Assembly (NCBI RefSeq): GCF_003443655.1 | Contig: NZ_CP031941.1 | Location: 5,144,501 to 5,208,500, forward strand | DNA: 64,000 nucleotides | Direction of reading: 5' to 3' | From: Nostoc sphaeroides | GTDB taxonomy: Bacteria; Cyanobacteriota; Cyanobacteriia; Cyanobacteriales; Nostocaceae | Shown here: piece by piece, positions 11,491 through 21,654 of the stretch | How positions within the stretch are numbered: position 1 is the first letter of the stretch | Layout: every line of letters begins with the position of its first letter | Made by a program: the position numbers and the translations under genes | Notes under the pieces: generated by a model | Seen by the model: only the letters and a program-made list of their open reading frames with translations | Told to the model about the DNA's origin: nothing | The model's database searches: none

Positions 11491-12423
11491 TTAGCGTGGC
11501 TGCTGGAACTTATTGCGTAAAAATATTGCTGTTGAATTCATTAGCATCAGCACTATCATCAAAACAACAATACCAGCAGCAGCATTCTGGTGAAACTCTA
11601 CTTGAGGGCGAGAAACCCAATCAAAAATTTGAATTGGCAGTGCTGTAAAAGAACTTTGCAAACCTTGGAAAGAAAGCTGAGGTAAGAAAGTAATAAACCC
11701 AACAGCCCCAACTACAATCAACGGAGCCGTCTCACCAATCGCTCGTGAAAGTGACAGAATTGTACCGGTCAGGATACCTGGCAAAGCAATAGGAAAAATT
11801 TGTTCTCGAATGATTTGCCACCTATTAGCACCAAGGGCAAAACCTGCTTGTCGCAGACTATCAGGAACGGCACGCAGTGATTCACGAGTGGTAATGATGA
11901 TAATTGGTAGAATCAACAAACTTAATGTTAAAGCACCAGCCAGCACACTGCGTCCCCTGGTGATTGGTTCCATCACCCGCACAAAAACTTGCAAGCCTAG
12001 CAAGCCATAAATAATCGATGGCACTGCGGCTAAATTTGCAATATTGATTTCAATTAACCGAGTAAACCAGTTGTCCTGAGCATACTCTTCCAAGAAAATC
12101 CCTGCGCCTACTCCTAAAGGAAAGGAAATTGAGGCAGTTATTACCAACAGCCAAATACTACCAACCAAAGGAGCCAATACCCCAGCAGAAGAGGCACGAC
12201 GAGAGGAAAAACTGGTAAGAAAAGACCAATTCAAGCGGCCAAGACCATCAGTTAAGACATCTATGAGCAAAATAGCTAACACTAATAATGCAAAGGAAGT
12301 CGCAACCCAAGTTGCGATCGCAAAAACTTTGTCGAGGTTGTAGCGTTTATTGATCGATAGGTCAAAGTTCGGATTTGCCCCAGAGTCAGACAGATTTGTA
12401 GACTGAGTATTGCTCTTTGTCAT
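11491..12423 (-). CDS. pstA: Phosphate ABC transporter permease PstA
   Basis: A 310-residue integral membrane protein with about six helices, one of the two permease subunits of the Pst importer. The cytoplasmic EAA-type loop is seen in [31 protein letters not shown] (residues about 190-220). Its start codon overlaps the pstC stop (ATGA, 12420-12423), so the two permeases are translationally coupled. The N-terminal ~30 residues are hydrophilic and variable. Confidence 0.96.
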   Translation of the reverse strand: MTKSNTQSTNLSDSGANPNFDLSINKRYNLDKVFAIATWVATSFALLVLAILLIDVLTDGLGRLNWSFLTSFSSRRASSAGVLAPLVGSIWLLVITASISFPLGVGAGIFLEEYAQDNWFTRLIEINIANLAAVPSIIYGLLGLQVFVRVMEPITRGRSVLAGALTLSLLILPIIIITTRESLRAVPDSLRQAGFALGANRWQIIREQIFPIALPGILTGTILSLSRAIGETAPLIVVGAVGFITFLPQLSFQGLQSSFTALPIQIFDWVSRPQVEFHQNAAAGIVVLMIVLMLMNSTAIFLRNKFQQPR

Positions 12424-13361
12424 TCGTATTTCTCCCGGAAGCGGCGAACAAACCAGTAACTAAAAACATTCAGGGTTAGGGTGATGAGAAATAAAGTCAT
12501 ACCCACCGCAAAAATAGTTTTATAGGCCAGTGAGCCTGCTGGTGTGTCTCCTTTACTTACTTGGACAATGTATGCTGTCATTGTCTGAATTGGCACTAGC
12601 GGATTGAAGCCCAACTGAGGATTTTGACCAGCCGCGATCGTGAGAATCATTGTTTCGCCAATGGCGCGAGAAATAGCCAAGATAAAAGAAGCTACTATCC
12701 CAGAAAGTGCCGCTGGCAATACCACTGAAATAATTGTTTCCCGCTTGGTTGATCCCAATGCATAAGCACCTTCCCGCAAACTACGCGGAACGGAATAGAG
12801 AGCATCTTCACTCAAAGAAGCTACCAAAGGAATAATCGAAACTCCCAGTACTAAACCCGCACTCAAAGCATTGAATCCCTGCATACCAGGGATGAATGAT
12901 TGCAAGAATGGTGTAACTGTGAACAGTGCAAAGTAACCAAATACAACGGTAGGTACTCCTGCCAATACTTCCAGGGCTGGCTTTAACCATTTGCGAAGTT
13001 CAGCTGGAGCATATTCACTTAAGCAGATAGCAGCTAACAAACCTAGTGGCAATGCTACTGCGATCGCAATTACAGATGTGAGCAATGTGGCGCTAATTAG
13101 CACCATGATTCCGAACTGCTGATTAGTAAACAGTGGTGTCCATTGTGTGTCTGTTAAAAATCGCCAGAGCGGGACTTCTTGAAAAAATTCAACAGTCTCA
13201 AAAATCAGTGTTAAGACAATGCCAATCGTGGTTACAACCGAGACAAAGGCAAACAATGCGAATAAGGCTTTGACACCAGTTTCCACCGACTTACTCAAAG
13301 CCCGATTGGGCTGCCATAACTTGGAATTACTTGGTTTATTAGATAACGGGTTGGAAGTCAT
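12420..13361 (-). CDS. pstC: Phosphate ABC transporter permease PstC
   Basis: A 313-residue permease partner of PstA with about six membrane helices. The EAA-type loop is [30 protein letters not shown] near residues 195-225. The first ~28 residues are hydrophilic. It follows pstS by about 230 bases, a gap with no reading frame of its own in which a processing site or internal promoter could sit. Confidence 0.96.
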   Translation of the reverse strand: MTSNPLSNKPSNSKLWQPNRALSKSVETGVKALFALFAFVSVVTTIGIVLTLIFETVEFFQEVPLWRFLTDTQWTPLFTNQQFGIMVLISATLLTSVIAIAVALPLGLLAAICLSEYAPAELRKWLKPALEVLAGVPTVVFGYFALFTVTPFLQSFIPGMQGFNALSAGLVLGVSIIPLVASLSEDALYSVPRSLREGAYALGSTKRETIISVVLPAALSGIVASFILAISRAIGETMILTIAAGQNPQLGFNPLVPIQTMTAYIVQVSKGDTPAGSLAYKTIFAVGMTLFLITLTLNVFSYWFVRRFREKYE

Positions 13362-13589
13362 TTGCGGACAACCTCATAAATTAAAACTCCTTTGGTATTT
13401 ATGGATACACTACCATTCTATGATAACTGCCCTAAAGCTGGAAATAAAGCTTACTCTCAAGACCGTAACCCTTAAATAAAGTCAGTATCAAGAGGCTTTT
13501 TTGACAAGCTACTACTTCCAGCTACTGGGCCTGAGTGCAAATTGTGCAGATAAACTTACATTCTCAAAAAAGTAATTAGTAGATAACTG

Positions 13590-14663
13590 TTACTTTTCTT
13601 GCTTAAGAAGGTCTTTCAGAGTAACGCCCACTTGAGAACCTTTACCCTCAAAAATTGAACCGACTTTACCACTACTAAAGCGTGCTTGAACTTCAGTCAG
13701 GATGTCGCTAGGTAAAGGCACATAACCTACTTCTGTAACTAGCTTTTGGTTGGCTGGAGCATAATTGAAATCAACAAAAGCCTTGACTTCAGGACGCGTT
13801 GCCGCAGTTTTCTTAACGTAGATAAACTCTGGACGAGCAAGCGGCTGGTAAGTACCATCGCTGATGGTTTGTGGACTCGGCTGAACACAGCCCTTACCAT
13901 TGTCAATGCCAACCAGCTTTAACTTCTCTTTGTTGTTCTCATAATAGGCATAACCAAAGAAGGCTATACCACCTGGGTCAGCGGTTACACCTTGCACCAA
14001 GGTATTATCATCTTCACTAGCTGTGAAATCTCCTCGGCTTTCCCCTTCCTTACCCACAACTGCTTGAGTGAAATAATCGTAAGTACCAGAGTCAGTACCA
14101 GGGCCGTACAAACCTATTTTCTGAGCAGGAAATTGAGGGTTGATTTGGTTCCATTGGGTAATTTTGCCTTGTGCCCCAGGTTCCCACATTCTCTTTAGTT
14201 CATCAACTTTGAGGCAACTTGCAAAGTTGTTTTGGGGGTTAACCACTACAGATAGACCATCATAAGCGATCGGCAATTCAATGTACTCGATGTTACCTTT
14301 TTTACAGAGTTCCACTTCTTCCGGCTTAATGGGGCGGGAAGCATTAGAAATATCAGTTTCACCCGCACAGAATTTCTTGAAGCCGCCACCCGTACCAGAG
14401 GAAGCCACAGTAACTCGCACTCCAGGATTAGCCTTTTGAAACTCTTCTGCCATCGCCTCAGAAATAGGATAGACGGTACTAGAACCATCTACCTGGACTT
14501 TTCCAGATAAATTTGATCCGGCTGCTGTATTGGTGGCTGGGGTAGCGCCGCCATCAGATGCTGGGCTAGAGTTGTTAGAAGCTTGATTGTTATCGCCGCA
14601 AGAGCTAATACCAATTGCTAGAGCAACTAGGGGAGCAACCAACTGCACCTTTGAAGAGAACAT
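13590..14663 (-). CDS. pstS: Phosphate-binding lipoprotein PstS (SphX-like)
   Basis: A 357-residue periplasmic phosphate-binding protein. The signal peptide ends in a lipobox (GISSC, Cys at about residue 22), so it should be a lipoprotein, followed by a Ser/Ala/Thr-rich linker. Phosphate-loop motifs are [21 protein letters not shown] and [12 protein letters not shown]. The pair of cysteines ([19 protein letters not shown]) is characteristic of the cyanobacterial PstS/SphX group. It is the first gene of the pst operon, directly behind a triple Pho box, so strong induction in phosphate starvation is expected. Confidence 0.95.
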   Translation of the reverse strand: MFSSKVQLVAPLVALAIGISSCGDNNQASNNSSPASDGGATPATNTAAGSNLSGKVQVDGSSTVYPISEAMAEEFQKANPGVRVTVASSGTGGGFKKFCAGETDISNASRPIKPEEVELCKKGNIEYIELPIAYDGLSVVVNPQNNFASCLKVDELKRMWEPGAQGKITQWNQINPQFPAQKIGLYGPGTDSGTYDYFTQAVVGKEGESRGDFTASEDDNTLVQGVTADPGGIAFFGYAYYENNKEKLKLVGIDNGKGCVQPSPQTISDGTYQPLARPEFIYVKKTAATRPEVKAFVDFNYAPANQKLVTEVGYVPLPSDILTEVQARFSSGKVGSIFEGKGSQVGVTLKDLLKQEK

Positions 14664-14717
14664 AAGGATCTTTATAAATTGATGCTATGGATTAACAGTA
14701 TGAACCTTAGCACTCTA

Positions 14718-14747
14718 GAGTAAGAGGAAGGTTAAGAAAAGGTTAAA
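14718..14747 (-). promoter_or_regulatory. Pho box upstream of pstS
   Basis: Read on the minus strand: TTTAACCT, TTT, CTTAACCT, TCC, TCTTACTC. Three 8-bp direct repeats with 3-bp spacers (11-bp period), the arrangement known for SphR/PhoB sites in cyanobacteria. The two upstream repeats fit the CTTAACCT consensus closely and the third is weaker. It lies 55-84 bases upstream of the pstS start. Confidence 0.88.
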
Positions 14748-15271
14748 TAAATACTAATACATACTTATAGTTTATAAAATTTAAAGTTAATAAAGGCACA
14801 CATCAAAAAGCATAATACTTTAATCCTTAATATAAATATTACCACTGATTAGTAATAAATAAAGTAAAATGCAAATAATTTGGGTACGGTTAAAATGATT
14901 TTTTGAACCTGCATATTTTAAATGAATTTACTGGTACGAATTAGCAATTAAGAAGCAGGTTTAAGAAGATGTTTAAAAAGTCATGATTGATGTATAAAAT
15001 ATTTTTTACCCCACCCTAACCCTCCCCGATATATTGGGGAGGGAACCGGATTTTCTTATTTCCCCCCAAAACATCGAAGGGATTAAACAACCTCTAAGGT
15101 AGGGTATTCCACAGTGAGATTGCAACCCCTCCCTGCTATTTGGGTTCTGCGTACCCTTACTTTTAAGAGAACTAGCAGTGTAGGCAAAGCTAACGTGGGA
15201 GAGTTCATATATTAATGTTTATACTGGTTGCTGTTGGTTTTCCCTTTTGCCTTTCCCTGGTTGACTGATAA
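14748..15271. other. Intergenic region between pstS and bioY
   Basis: AT-rich on the left. At 15009-15060 it holds a GC-rich dispersed repeat (CCCCACCCTAACCCTCCCC with an inverted partner TTGGGGAGGG) of the kind that recurs at other intergenic sites here. No reading frame. Confidence 0.5.
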
Positions 15272-15859
15272 ATGTTTGCTGCTTCCAATCAATTACTATG
15301 GTCAATGATTGGCTTACTCCTGACAATGGGTGGCACTTTCCTAGAAGCTTATGGCATCACCTTACCTTGGAATTGGAGTAAGCACGGAATTCAGACAATT
15401 TCATTAGGTGTCACTTTTCAAGTTGGCGCAGTATTGTTGGTGGGTTGTTTAGGGGGCAAAAATGCTGGGGCGCTCTCACAAATTGCCTATTTAGTCATGG
15501 GGTTGACCTTATTACCTGTATTTGCCGATGGGGGCGGTATTGGTTATGTTAAATTATCTCAATTTGGCTATTTATTAGGCTTTATTCCTGGAGCTTGGAT
15601 TTGTGGCTTGTTCGCTTTTAAAGCTAGACCTCGACTAGAAACTCTGGCCTTTAGTTGCATCTGTGGCTTGTTAACTCTCCACATCTGCGGTATTACTTAT
15701 TTGATTATTAGCTATATTTTTCATTGGAAAGGCACAGAAAACCTACCCTTGATGCAAGCAATCCTCAGATACTCCTGGTTTGCACTACCAGGGCAACTAA
15801 GTGTGGTCTGTGCCGTTACTGTAATAGCATATATATTGCGTCACTTAATGTTTTATTAG
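15272..15859 (+). CDS. bioY: BioY-type biotin transporter substrate-binding membrane protein
   Basis: A 195-residue membrane protein with about six hydrophobic segments, the S-component of a vitamin ECF transporter. The family hallmark is the glycine-rich stretch FADGGGIGYVKLSQFGYLLGFIPGAW (residues about 85-110). It sits 92 bases upstream of lspA in the same direction, an arrangement common in cyanobacteria. Genes for the energizing module (EcfA/EcfT) are not in the window; some BioY proteins work alone. Confidence 0.85.
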   Translation: MFAASNQLLWSMIGLLLTMGGTFLEAYGITLPWNWSKHGIQTISLGVTFQVGAVLLVGCLGGKNAGALSQIAYLVMGLTLLPVFADGGGIGYVKLSQFGYLLGFIPGAWICGLFAFKARPRLETLAFSCICGLLTLHICGITYLIISYIFHWKGTENLPLMQAILRYSWFALPGQLSVVCAVTVIAYILRHLMFY

Positions 15860-15951
15860 TCATGAAGGGGCTAGAGGCTAGGGGCAGAAATTTAAAATTT
15901 TTCTAATCCTTAGTCCTTAGTCCCTAGTCCCTAATCCTAGCCCCTAGTTTC

Positions 15952-16428
15952 ATGCTTTTAAAAAATCGCCTTTTCTGGATTGCTGCCTTCATAGCTTTTT
16001 TCTTAGATCAAATAACAAAATACTGGGTGGTACAAACCTTTAGCTTGGGGCAAACACTACCACTTTTACCTGGGATATTTCACTTCACCTATGTCACTAA
16101 CACTGGTGCTGCTTTTAGTCTGTTAAGTGGGAAAGTAGAGTGGTTGCGCTGGTTATCTTTAGGAGTGAGTTTAGTATTGATAGCCTTGGCCTTGTTTGGC
16201 CCAACATTAAATTTGTGGGATCAGTTGGGCTATGGCTTGATTTTAGGTGGAGCTATGGGCAACGGTATTGATCGCTTTGTTTTAGGCTACGTCGTTGATT
16301 TTCTGGATTTTCGCCTGATTAACTTTGCTGTATTTAATGTGGCAGATTCATTTATTAGTATCGGTATTGTTTGCCTGTTAATTGCTTCCTTCCAAAAAAC
16401 ACCGACTTCAACTGACAGGTTGCATTAG
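15952..16428 (+). CDS. lspA: Lipoprotein signal peptidase (signal peptidase II)
   Basis: A 158-residue inner-membrane aspartyl protease with four membrane helices that removes signal peptides from prolipoproteins such as PstS. Conserved blocks are DQITKYWV, VTNTGAAFSLLSG, the first catalytic Asp in GNGIDRFVLGYVVDFLDF and the second in FNVADSFI. Length is normal. It follows bioY and likely shares its transcript. The ISL3 element begins 22 bases after its stop without touching the gene. Confidence 0.95.
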   Translation: MLLKNRLFWIAAFIAFFLDQITKYWVVQTFSLGQTLPLLPGIFHFTYVTNTGAAFSLLSGKVEWLRWLSLGVSLVLIALALFGPTLNLWDQLGYGLILGGAMGNGIDRFVLGYVVDFLDFRLINFAVFNVADSFISIGIVCLLIASFQKTPTSTDRLH

Positions 16429-16450
16429 GGAATTCCAACAAATAAATTAT

Positions 16451-17887
16451 GGTTCTTCAGTACTTGTTATGCCAAATTATTAGTAACAACTATCAAAAAA
16501 TGTAAAAAAATGTATCAAATTTTTGATACAACTCTTGTGGTAATTGACACGTAAGGAATATTTATTGTTAACTGTAAATATGACTCAGAACATTTTTATG
16601 TAAATTTACAGTTATGGCTAGCAAAAAAGATATTAAAATTTTAACAGAACTTCTTAATTTAGACGATATAAAAGTTATATCACATCGTCTTCATGATGGG
16701 ATTGGAATAATTTTACAAACCGAATCAAACAAATTATATAGTACTTGCCCCAGGTGTGATACCAAAAGCCATAAATTACATCAAAATCATCGACATATTG
16801 TTAAGGACTTACCCTTTGGAGATCAACCAGTATTTTTAGAAATTAATAGACGACAATTCAAATGTGAAATATGTAAAAAACCGTTTAGTGAAGACCTGGA
16901 TTTTGTTAGCAAAAAAAGAACTTACACAAAACGACTTGCACAGCAGATAATACAAGGGGTTTTAGACTCGGATATTCATAGTGTAGCATCAAAAAGTATA
17001 GTGACGACAGAAGAAATAGAAAGGATGTTAAAAGATGCATCCGAATCATTACCTAACTTAAAACCTTTGAATCTAAAAAGACTTGGACTCGATGAAATAG
17101 CTCTTATTAAAGGGAAAGGTAATTACTGTGCAGTACTAGTAGATTTAGATACATCTAAGCTCATTGCTGTTTTAAGCGATCGCACACAAGATGTAATCAA
17201 AAAAACTCTTATGGAATGGGGGATTGAGCTTTTAGGGCAAATAGAGGAAGTAAGTATAGATTTGTGGAAAGGGTATAAAACGTTAGTAACAGAATTAATG
17301 CCTAATGCCCAAGTCGTAGCAGATAGATTTCATGTAATGACACAGATAAATAAAGAACTAGATACACAAAGAAAAAAAGAAAAACGAAATGTAGAAGATT
17401 TAATTAAGAGAGCAAAATCAGCAGAGTAAAAAACTGATTATCAACAAATATTATTAGGATTGAAAAATAGTAAATACCCTCTGCTTAAAAATGAAGATAA
17501 CTTAAACGAGGAGCAATTAAATAAACTTATACAAGTTCAGAATGTATCTCCTATCTTAAAAGTAATGCATGAACTAAAAGAAAAGATTAGAAAAATTTTT
17601 AATAAAACGAATGATTGGTATACGGGAGTATTTAAACTAGGTATGTGGTTATCAAGAGCTAAAAAATATTTTCCAAATAGTAACAATACTATTATTCGTT
17701 GGTTTGATGAAATCGTTGCTTACTTTGATAATGGTACAACTAGTGGTACGGTTGAAGGAATTAATAATAAGCTTAAACTGATTAAACGTTCTGGATATGG
17801 ATTTAGAAACTTTGAAAATTTCAGAGTTAGATGCCTATTAAATTGGCATTTTAATTAACAGTTTGGCATAATAGGTACTGAAGAACC
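16451..17887 (+). mobile_element. ISL3-family insertion sequence, 1437 bp
   Basis: Terminal inverted repeats of about 30 bp: left GGTTCTTCAGTACTTGTTAT (16451 on), right the complement of GGTTCTTCAGTACCTATTAT (ending 17887), about 26 of 30 matching. Flanked by a perfect 8-bp target duplication TAAATTAT (16443-16450 and 17888-17895), the size expected for ISL3. It inserted just downstream of lspA. The perfect duplication suggests a recent event, although the transposase frame has a stop codon. Confidence 0.93.
16614..17858 (+). pseudogene. ISL3-family transposase with one in-frame stop
   Basis: Transposase of the ISL3 type: an N-terminal zinc-finger (CPRCDTKSH and CEICKK, about residues 44-90), then a DDE domain with GLDEIALIKGKGNY, SIDLWKGYKTLV and RFHVM. 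A TAA at 17427-17429 splits it. The reading frame continues unbroken immediately after the stop to 17858 (TVEGINNKLKLIKRSGYGFRNF carries the C-terminal Glu region). So this is a nonsense mutation, not a frameshift. The element could still be mobilised in trans. Base composition is more AT-rich than the neighbouring genes. Confidence 0.9.
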
Positions 17888-17895
17888 TAAATTAT

Positions 17896-18211
17896 TCCAC
17901 ATAAAGTCGTTGACTGTTGACTGTTGACTGAAAACTCGTGAACCGTCAACGGTCAACAGTGAACAATAGCAATGGAATATTTTTTAGTTGCAAGTCCCTT
18001 AAACTATTAAGCCTGGGATGATTAATCCCAGGCTATTGATTACTAAAACCCTTGCTCAGTCCTATATGCAAAGACTTGATCTATTAGTTCCAGCAATTTT
18101 GAGTTTTGATATTACGCCAGTTTACATAACTGGTGTAAGAGGTTAAGATGCACTGGCGATCGCTAATGGCAAATTAGTATTCAGATTATTATGCCTCAGC
18201 TTTTAATTTAA
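17896..18211. other. Intergenic region with hairpin
   Basis: Contains short GTTGACTGTTGACTG and GGTCAACAGTGAAC repeats around 17910-17965. A perfect 10-bp stem AGCCTGGGAT/ATCCCAGGCT with a 5-base loop sits at 18010-18034. Its T-run is weak on both strands, so it may be a poor bidirectional terminator for the leftward gene. No reading frame. Confidence 0.5.
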
Positions 18212-18814
18212 TTATCGGCTAGGAGTTGGCGAACTAGAGCCTGGAGTATTATTGGGAGAACCCATACTTGGTTCGGGATTGCTGTCAGTAGTACCAGACT
18301 CAGGTGTAGTTGGGTTTCCTGGTACGGTAATGCTGCCAGGAGCGCCAGACTCAGGTGTAGTTGAGCTTCCTGGTGCTGGAGTTAAGTTGCTAGGAGCGCC
18401 AGGATCAGATGGGGTAAGAGTTCCTGGTGCTGGAGTTAAGTTGCTAGGAGCGCCAGGATCAGATGGGGTAACGGTTCCTGGTGCTGGAATGGTTTCGGGA
18501 GTGGCAGATCCAGCTCCAGGTTCAGTTGTGCTACCTGGTGCAGTTATGCTATCTGGTGTGGTTTCTGCTGGTGCTGTAGTGCTACTAGGAACGCTAGGGG
18601 TGAGTGCTGTGCCGCCAGGACAACGGGAGTTGAGCGGAAAATTCTCGCATAGAATTTTCATCCCTTCTGGCGACATCTTGATTTCCGTTGGTGCACTAGT
18701 GGAGTCGCTACTAGATTGGGCTATGGGGGATTTACTGGATTCGGCTACAGCAATGTTAGCGGTGAATGCTAAAGATAAAGCTGCACCAATCAGAGTCAGA
18801 GATTTTCCCATCAT
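18212..18814 (-). CDS. Secreted Pro/Ser/Thr-rich repeat protein
   Basis: A 200-residue exported protein. A signal peptide covers residues 1-24 (hydrophobic GAALSLAFTANIAVA, cleavage after AVA). A small conserved part follows (MSPEGMKILCENFPLNSRCPGG, two cysteines near residues 55 and 64). The rest is low complexity, with repeats such as PGTLTPSDPGAPSNLTPA in two near copies. The opposite strand is also open over the same stretch because of the repeat; the minus strand is preferred for its signal peptide. Function unknown; cell envelope or extracellular. Confidence 0.7.
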   Translation of the reverse strand: MMGKSLTLIGAALSLAFTANIAVAESSKSPIAQSSSDSTSAPTEIKMSPEGMKILCENFPLNSRCPGGTALTPSVPSSTTAPAETTPDSITAPGSTTEPGAGSATPETIPAPGTVTPSDPGAPSNLTPAPGTLTPSDPGAPSNLTPAPGSSTTPESGAPGSITVPGNPTTPESGTTDSNPEPSMGSPNNTPGSSSPTPSR

Positions 18815-19243
18815 TCTGTAATTAACCTCAACGGAACACTCGGCCCATTAAAACAGACAATAGGATTTAGAAAATCTTCCTAAATGAATATATTTAGGTT
18901 TGTTTCAGAATATGTGGATATGTAAAATTGGTAAAAATTAAATCTGTTACTTATCAACAACTAGTGTTTAAAAATACAGTTTTTCAATTATGGTTGTATT
19001 TATAAAACTAGTAACATTAGATTAAATAAGCCTTTGAGAATGGAGAGAAAATTTATGTTGATGTAGATAAGTGACAAAAATTACAAATAATTTTTGGTAA
19101 TATGCTGAATACAAGTATAAATTAAATCAAATAATTACGTATAGATAATTTATGCTTTGGCTTATGAGTAAAATGATGAAAGACTAACATCTGAAATTGT
19201 AATTCGCCCGATTCTTCACTAAAAAGTGTGATGTGAATAGCCG
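18815..19243. other. AT-rich divergent promoter region
   Basis: About 430 bases between the divergent secreted-protein and PBP genes. AT-rich, with no convincing frame, repeat or terminator. It presumably contains the promoters of both. Confidence 0.5.
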
Positions 19244-21514
19244 ATGAGTTCTCCCCAACCCCCTCACAAGCCACAAACGTTACTAGGTCAACTGACTCAA
19301 GCGGTACATACTATTCAAGCTAGAGTCGATTTTTCTAAATTGGCGCTCAAGCCTAATGCCAAAGTACCGGAACTCTGGGTGCAGGATGCGGGGGCGGATA
19401 AAGCAGAGGTATATCCACTGTTGGGCGATCGCTATATTCTAGGTCGTAGCTCCAAATCCAGCGATATCGTCATCCGTAACCCTGTTGTCAGCCAAATTCA
19501 CCTGTCGCTATCGCGGAATTCTACTCAACGCACACCAGTTTTCGTTATCAAAGACGAAAATTCTACCAATGGCATTTATCGGGGCAAGCGTCGTGTCAAT
19601 TCCCTAGAACTGCGTCACGGCGATATTCTGACTCTGGGCCCGCCAGAACTTGCCGCTTCTGTGCGGTTGCAATACGTCGATCCACCAGCCTGGTATGTGA
19701 AAGCTGCAAGTTGGACAGCTTATGGCGTTGGTGGTACTAGTGCCCTGTTAGCGTTAGTAATTGGCGTTGAATGGCTGAAATTTCAAGTTAAACCCCTACC
19801 TACAGCTACACGCGCCCCAGTAGTTGTTTACGCCCGTGATGGAGCCACTCCCCTGAGAGAGCCTCGGACTACCTCTCATGTAGACATGAAGCGATTAGAA
19901 GAATTTGGCCCTTATTTGCCTGCTGCGGTGGTGGCTTCAGAGGATAGCCGTTATTACTGGCACTTTGGGGTTGATCCTGTAGGAATTTTACGAGCCGTAT
20001 TGATCAATAGCCGTAGTGGAGATGTGCAACAAGGAGCCAGCACTGTTACCCAGCAAGTTGCCCGCAGTTTGTTCCGTGAGTATGTAGGCAGACAAGATAC
20101 CCTTGGACGTAAATTGCGGGAGGCAGTTGTCGCCCTGAAGCTCGAAACCTTTTACAGCAAAGATGAAATTTTGCTGATGTACTTAAATCGAGTTTTTTTA
20201 GGGGGAGATACCTCTGGCTTTGAGGATGCATCCCGGTATTATTTTGAGAAGCCTGCTAAAGAATTAACTTTGGCAGAAGCAGCAACCTTGGTAGGGATTT
20301 TACCTGCTCCCAACGCTTTCGATTTTTGTGGGGATGGGCCAAATAAGCTAGAAGCAGCCGAATACCGGAATCGGGTGATTAAGCGGTTGCTGGAGATGGG
20401 CAAAATTAAACCTGAGGATGCGAACCGAGCTAGACGCTCTACTGTCCAAATTAGTCCTAAAGTGTGTGAACAGCAAGCTAAGACCATCGCTCCTTATTTT
20501 TACAGTTATGTCTTCTCCGAACTTGAATCAATTTTGGGGGAGGGAGCCGCAAGAGAAGGAAATTATATCATTGAAACCAAGCTTGATCCAGCGATACAGA
20601 GCCAAGCAGAAGCAGCGTTAAATAATTCAGTGAACAACGCCGGTAGAAATTTTAATTTTTCTCAAGGGGCGGTAGTCACTCTTGACTCTAGTACAGGCAG
20701 TATCCTGGCAATGGTGGGCGGGACTGATTACAGAAAAAGTCAGTTCAATCGCGCTGTTCAAGCCAAAAGACAACCAGGTTCTACCTTCAAAATTTTTGCT
20801 TACACTGCTGCTATTCAACAGGGAATTCCAGAATCAAAAAGTTATTCTTGCGCCGCTTTACCTTGGCAAGGCTTTACCTATAAACCCTGTCGTGCTGGTG
20901 CTGGCGCTACTTTAGATATTGCCACGGGGCTTGCTCTTTCAGAAAATCCCATCGCCCTACGAGTTGCCAGAGAAATCGGGCTGAATAAAGTCGTGGCAAT
21001 GGCCCAGAATTTGGGTATCAAGTCAACCCTTGATCCAGTTCCTGGCTTGGTATTAGGTCAAAGTGTAGTCAATGTTTTGGAAATGACTGGTGCTTTTGGC
21101 GCTATTAGTAATGGTGGTGTACGGAATCCTCCCCATGCAATTAACCGAATTTTAGACAGTGGTGATTGCGGCGATCGCAATGATATCAAAACCTGTCGTG
21201 TAATCTACTCCTTCGACCAAGATCCAGATGCTAACAGACGAGTTCTCTCAAATGGTGTAGCCGATGAGATGACTAGTTTGATGCGTGGTGTAGTTACCAG
21301 AGGTACTGGGCGTAGTGCTGCCATTGGGCTAGGAGAAGCTGGGAAAACAGGCACGACGGATAAAAACGTTGACTTATGGTTCATCGGCTTTATCCCCAGT
21401 CGGCGGCTTGTAACTGGTGTCTGGCTGGGAAACGACGATAATTCCCCGACATCTGGTAGCAGCGCTCAAGCCGCTCAGTTGTGGGGAAATTATATGCGGA
21501 GAATTACAAGGTAA
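19244..21514 (+). CDS. FHA-domain class A penicillin-binding protein (transglycosylase/transpeptidase)
   Basis: A 756-residue bifunctional peptidoglycan synthase with an unusual cytosolic FHA domain in front. FHA about residues 55-130 (LGRSSKSSDIVIRNPVVSQIHLSL, DENSTNGIY); membrane helix about 155-180; glycosyltransferase (GT51) about 210-385 with catalytic Glu233 in ASEDSRYYWHFGVD and QGASTVTQQVARSLF; transpeptidase about 465-750 with Ser513 in GSTFK, SEN in ALSENPIAL and KTG at 701-703. All active residues are present. The FHA domain binds phosphothreonine in other proteins, so control by a Ser/Thr kinase is an inference. It stands alone. Confidence 0.93.
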   Translation: MSSPQPPHKPQTLLGQLTQAVHTIQARVDFSKLALKPNAKVPELWVQDAGADKAEVYPLLGDRYILGRSSKSSDIVIRNPVVSQIHLSLSRNSTQRTPVFVIKDENSTNGIYRGKRRVNSLELRHGDILTLGPPELAASVRLQYVDPPAWYVKAASWTAYGVGGTSALLALVIGVEWLKFQVKPLPTATRAPVVVYARDGATPLREPRTTSHVDMKRLEEFGPYLPAAVVASEDSRYYWHFGVDPVGILRAVLINSRSGDVQQGASTVTQQVARSLFREYVGRQDTLGRKLREAVVALKLETFYSKDEILLMYLNRVFLGGDTSGFEDASRYYFEKPAKELTLAEAATLVGILPAPNAFDFCGDGPNKLEAAEYRNRVIKRLLEMGKIKPEDANRARRSTVQISPKVCEQQAKTIAPYFYSYVFSELESILGEGAAREGNYIIETKLDPAIQSQAEAALNNSVNNAGRNFNFSQGAVVTLDSSTGSILAMVGGTDYRKSQFNRAVQAKRQPGSTFKIFAYTAAIQQGIPESKSYSCAALPWQGFTYKPCRAGAGATLDIATGLALSENPIALRVAREIGLNKVVAMAQNLGIKSTLDPVPGLVLGQSVVNVLEMTGAFGAISNGGVRNPPHAINRILDSGDCGDRNDIKTCRVIYSFDQDPDANRRVLSNGVADEMTSLMRGVVTRGTGRSAAIGLGEAGKTGTTDKNVDLWFIGFIPSRRLVTGVWLGNDDNSPTSGSSAQAAQLWGNYMRRITR

Positions 21515-21558
21515 AAAATGGGCATTGGGGATGGTAACTATTGATCAATAAATGATCA

Positions 21559-21654
21559 ATGGACTTTTGTGAAAAGCTAGCTAGATTAGCTATAGAAGCA
21601 GCAGAGCAAAATGTTAGCTTAAATCGCTATGTAAGCCTTAAACTTGCGTGTTAA
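21559..21654 (+). pseudogene. Remnant of a HicB-like antitoxin (C-terminal end)
   Basis: A 31-codon frame ending in LARLAIEAAEQNVSLNRYVSLKLAC. This resembles the ribbon-helix-helix C terminus of HicB/CopG-type antitoxins (LAIEAAEQGVSLN). Nothing of the N-terminal domain or of a toxin is left. It may be translated from ATG at 21559 but is best read as a relic. Confidence 0.45.

Noticed and set aside
17427-17429. Programmed recoding (readthrough) of the ISL3 transposase stop
   Set aside because: No stop-recoding motif or structure is visible, and ISL3 transposases are normally a single frame; a nonsense mutation is simpler.
18252-18821. 189-codon plus-strand open frame over the secreted repeat protein
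   Set aside because: It mirrors the minus-strand Pro/Ser/Thr repeats (Gly/Val-rich shadow). The minus strand has a signal peptide and a conserved cysteine part.
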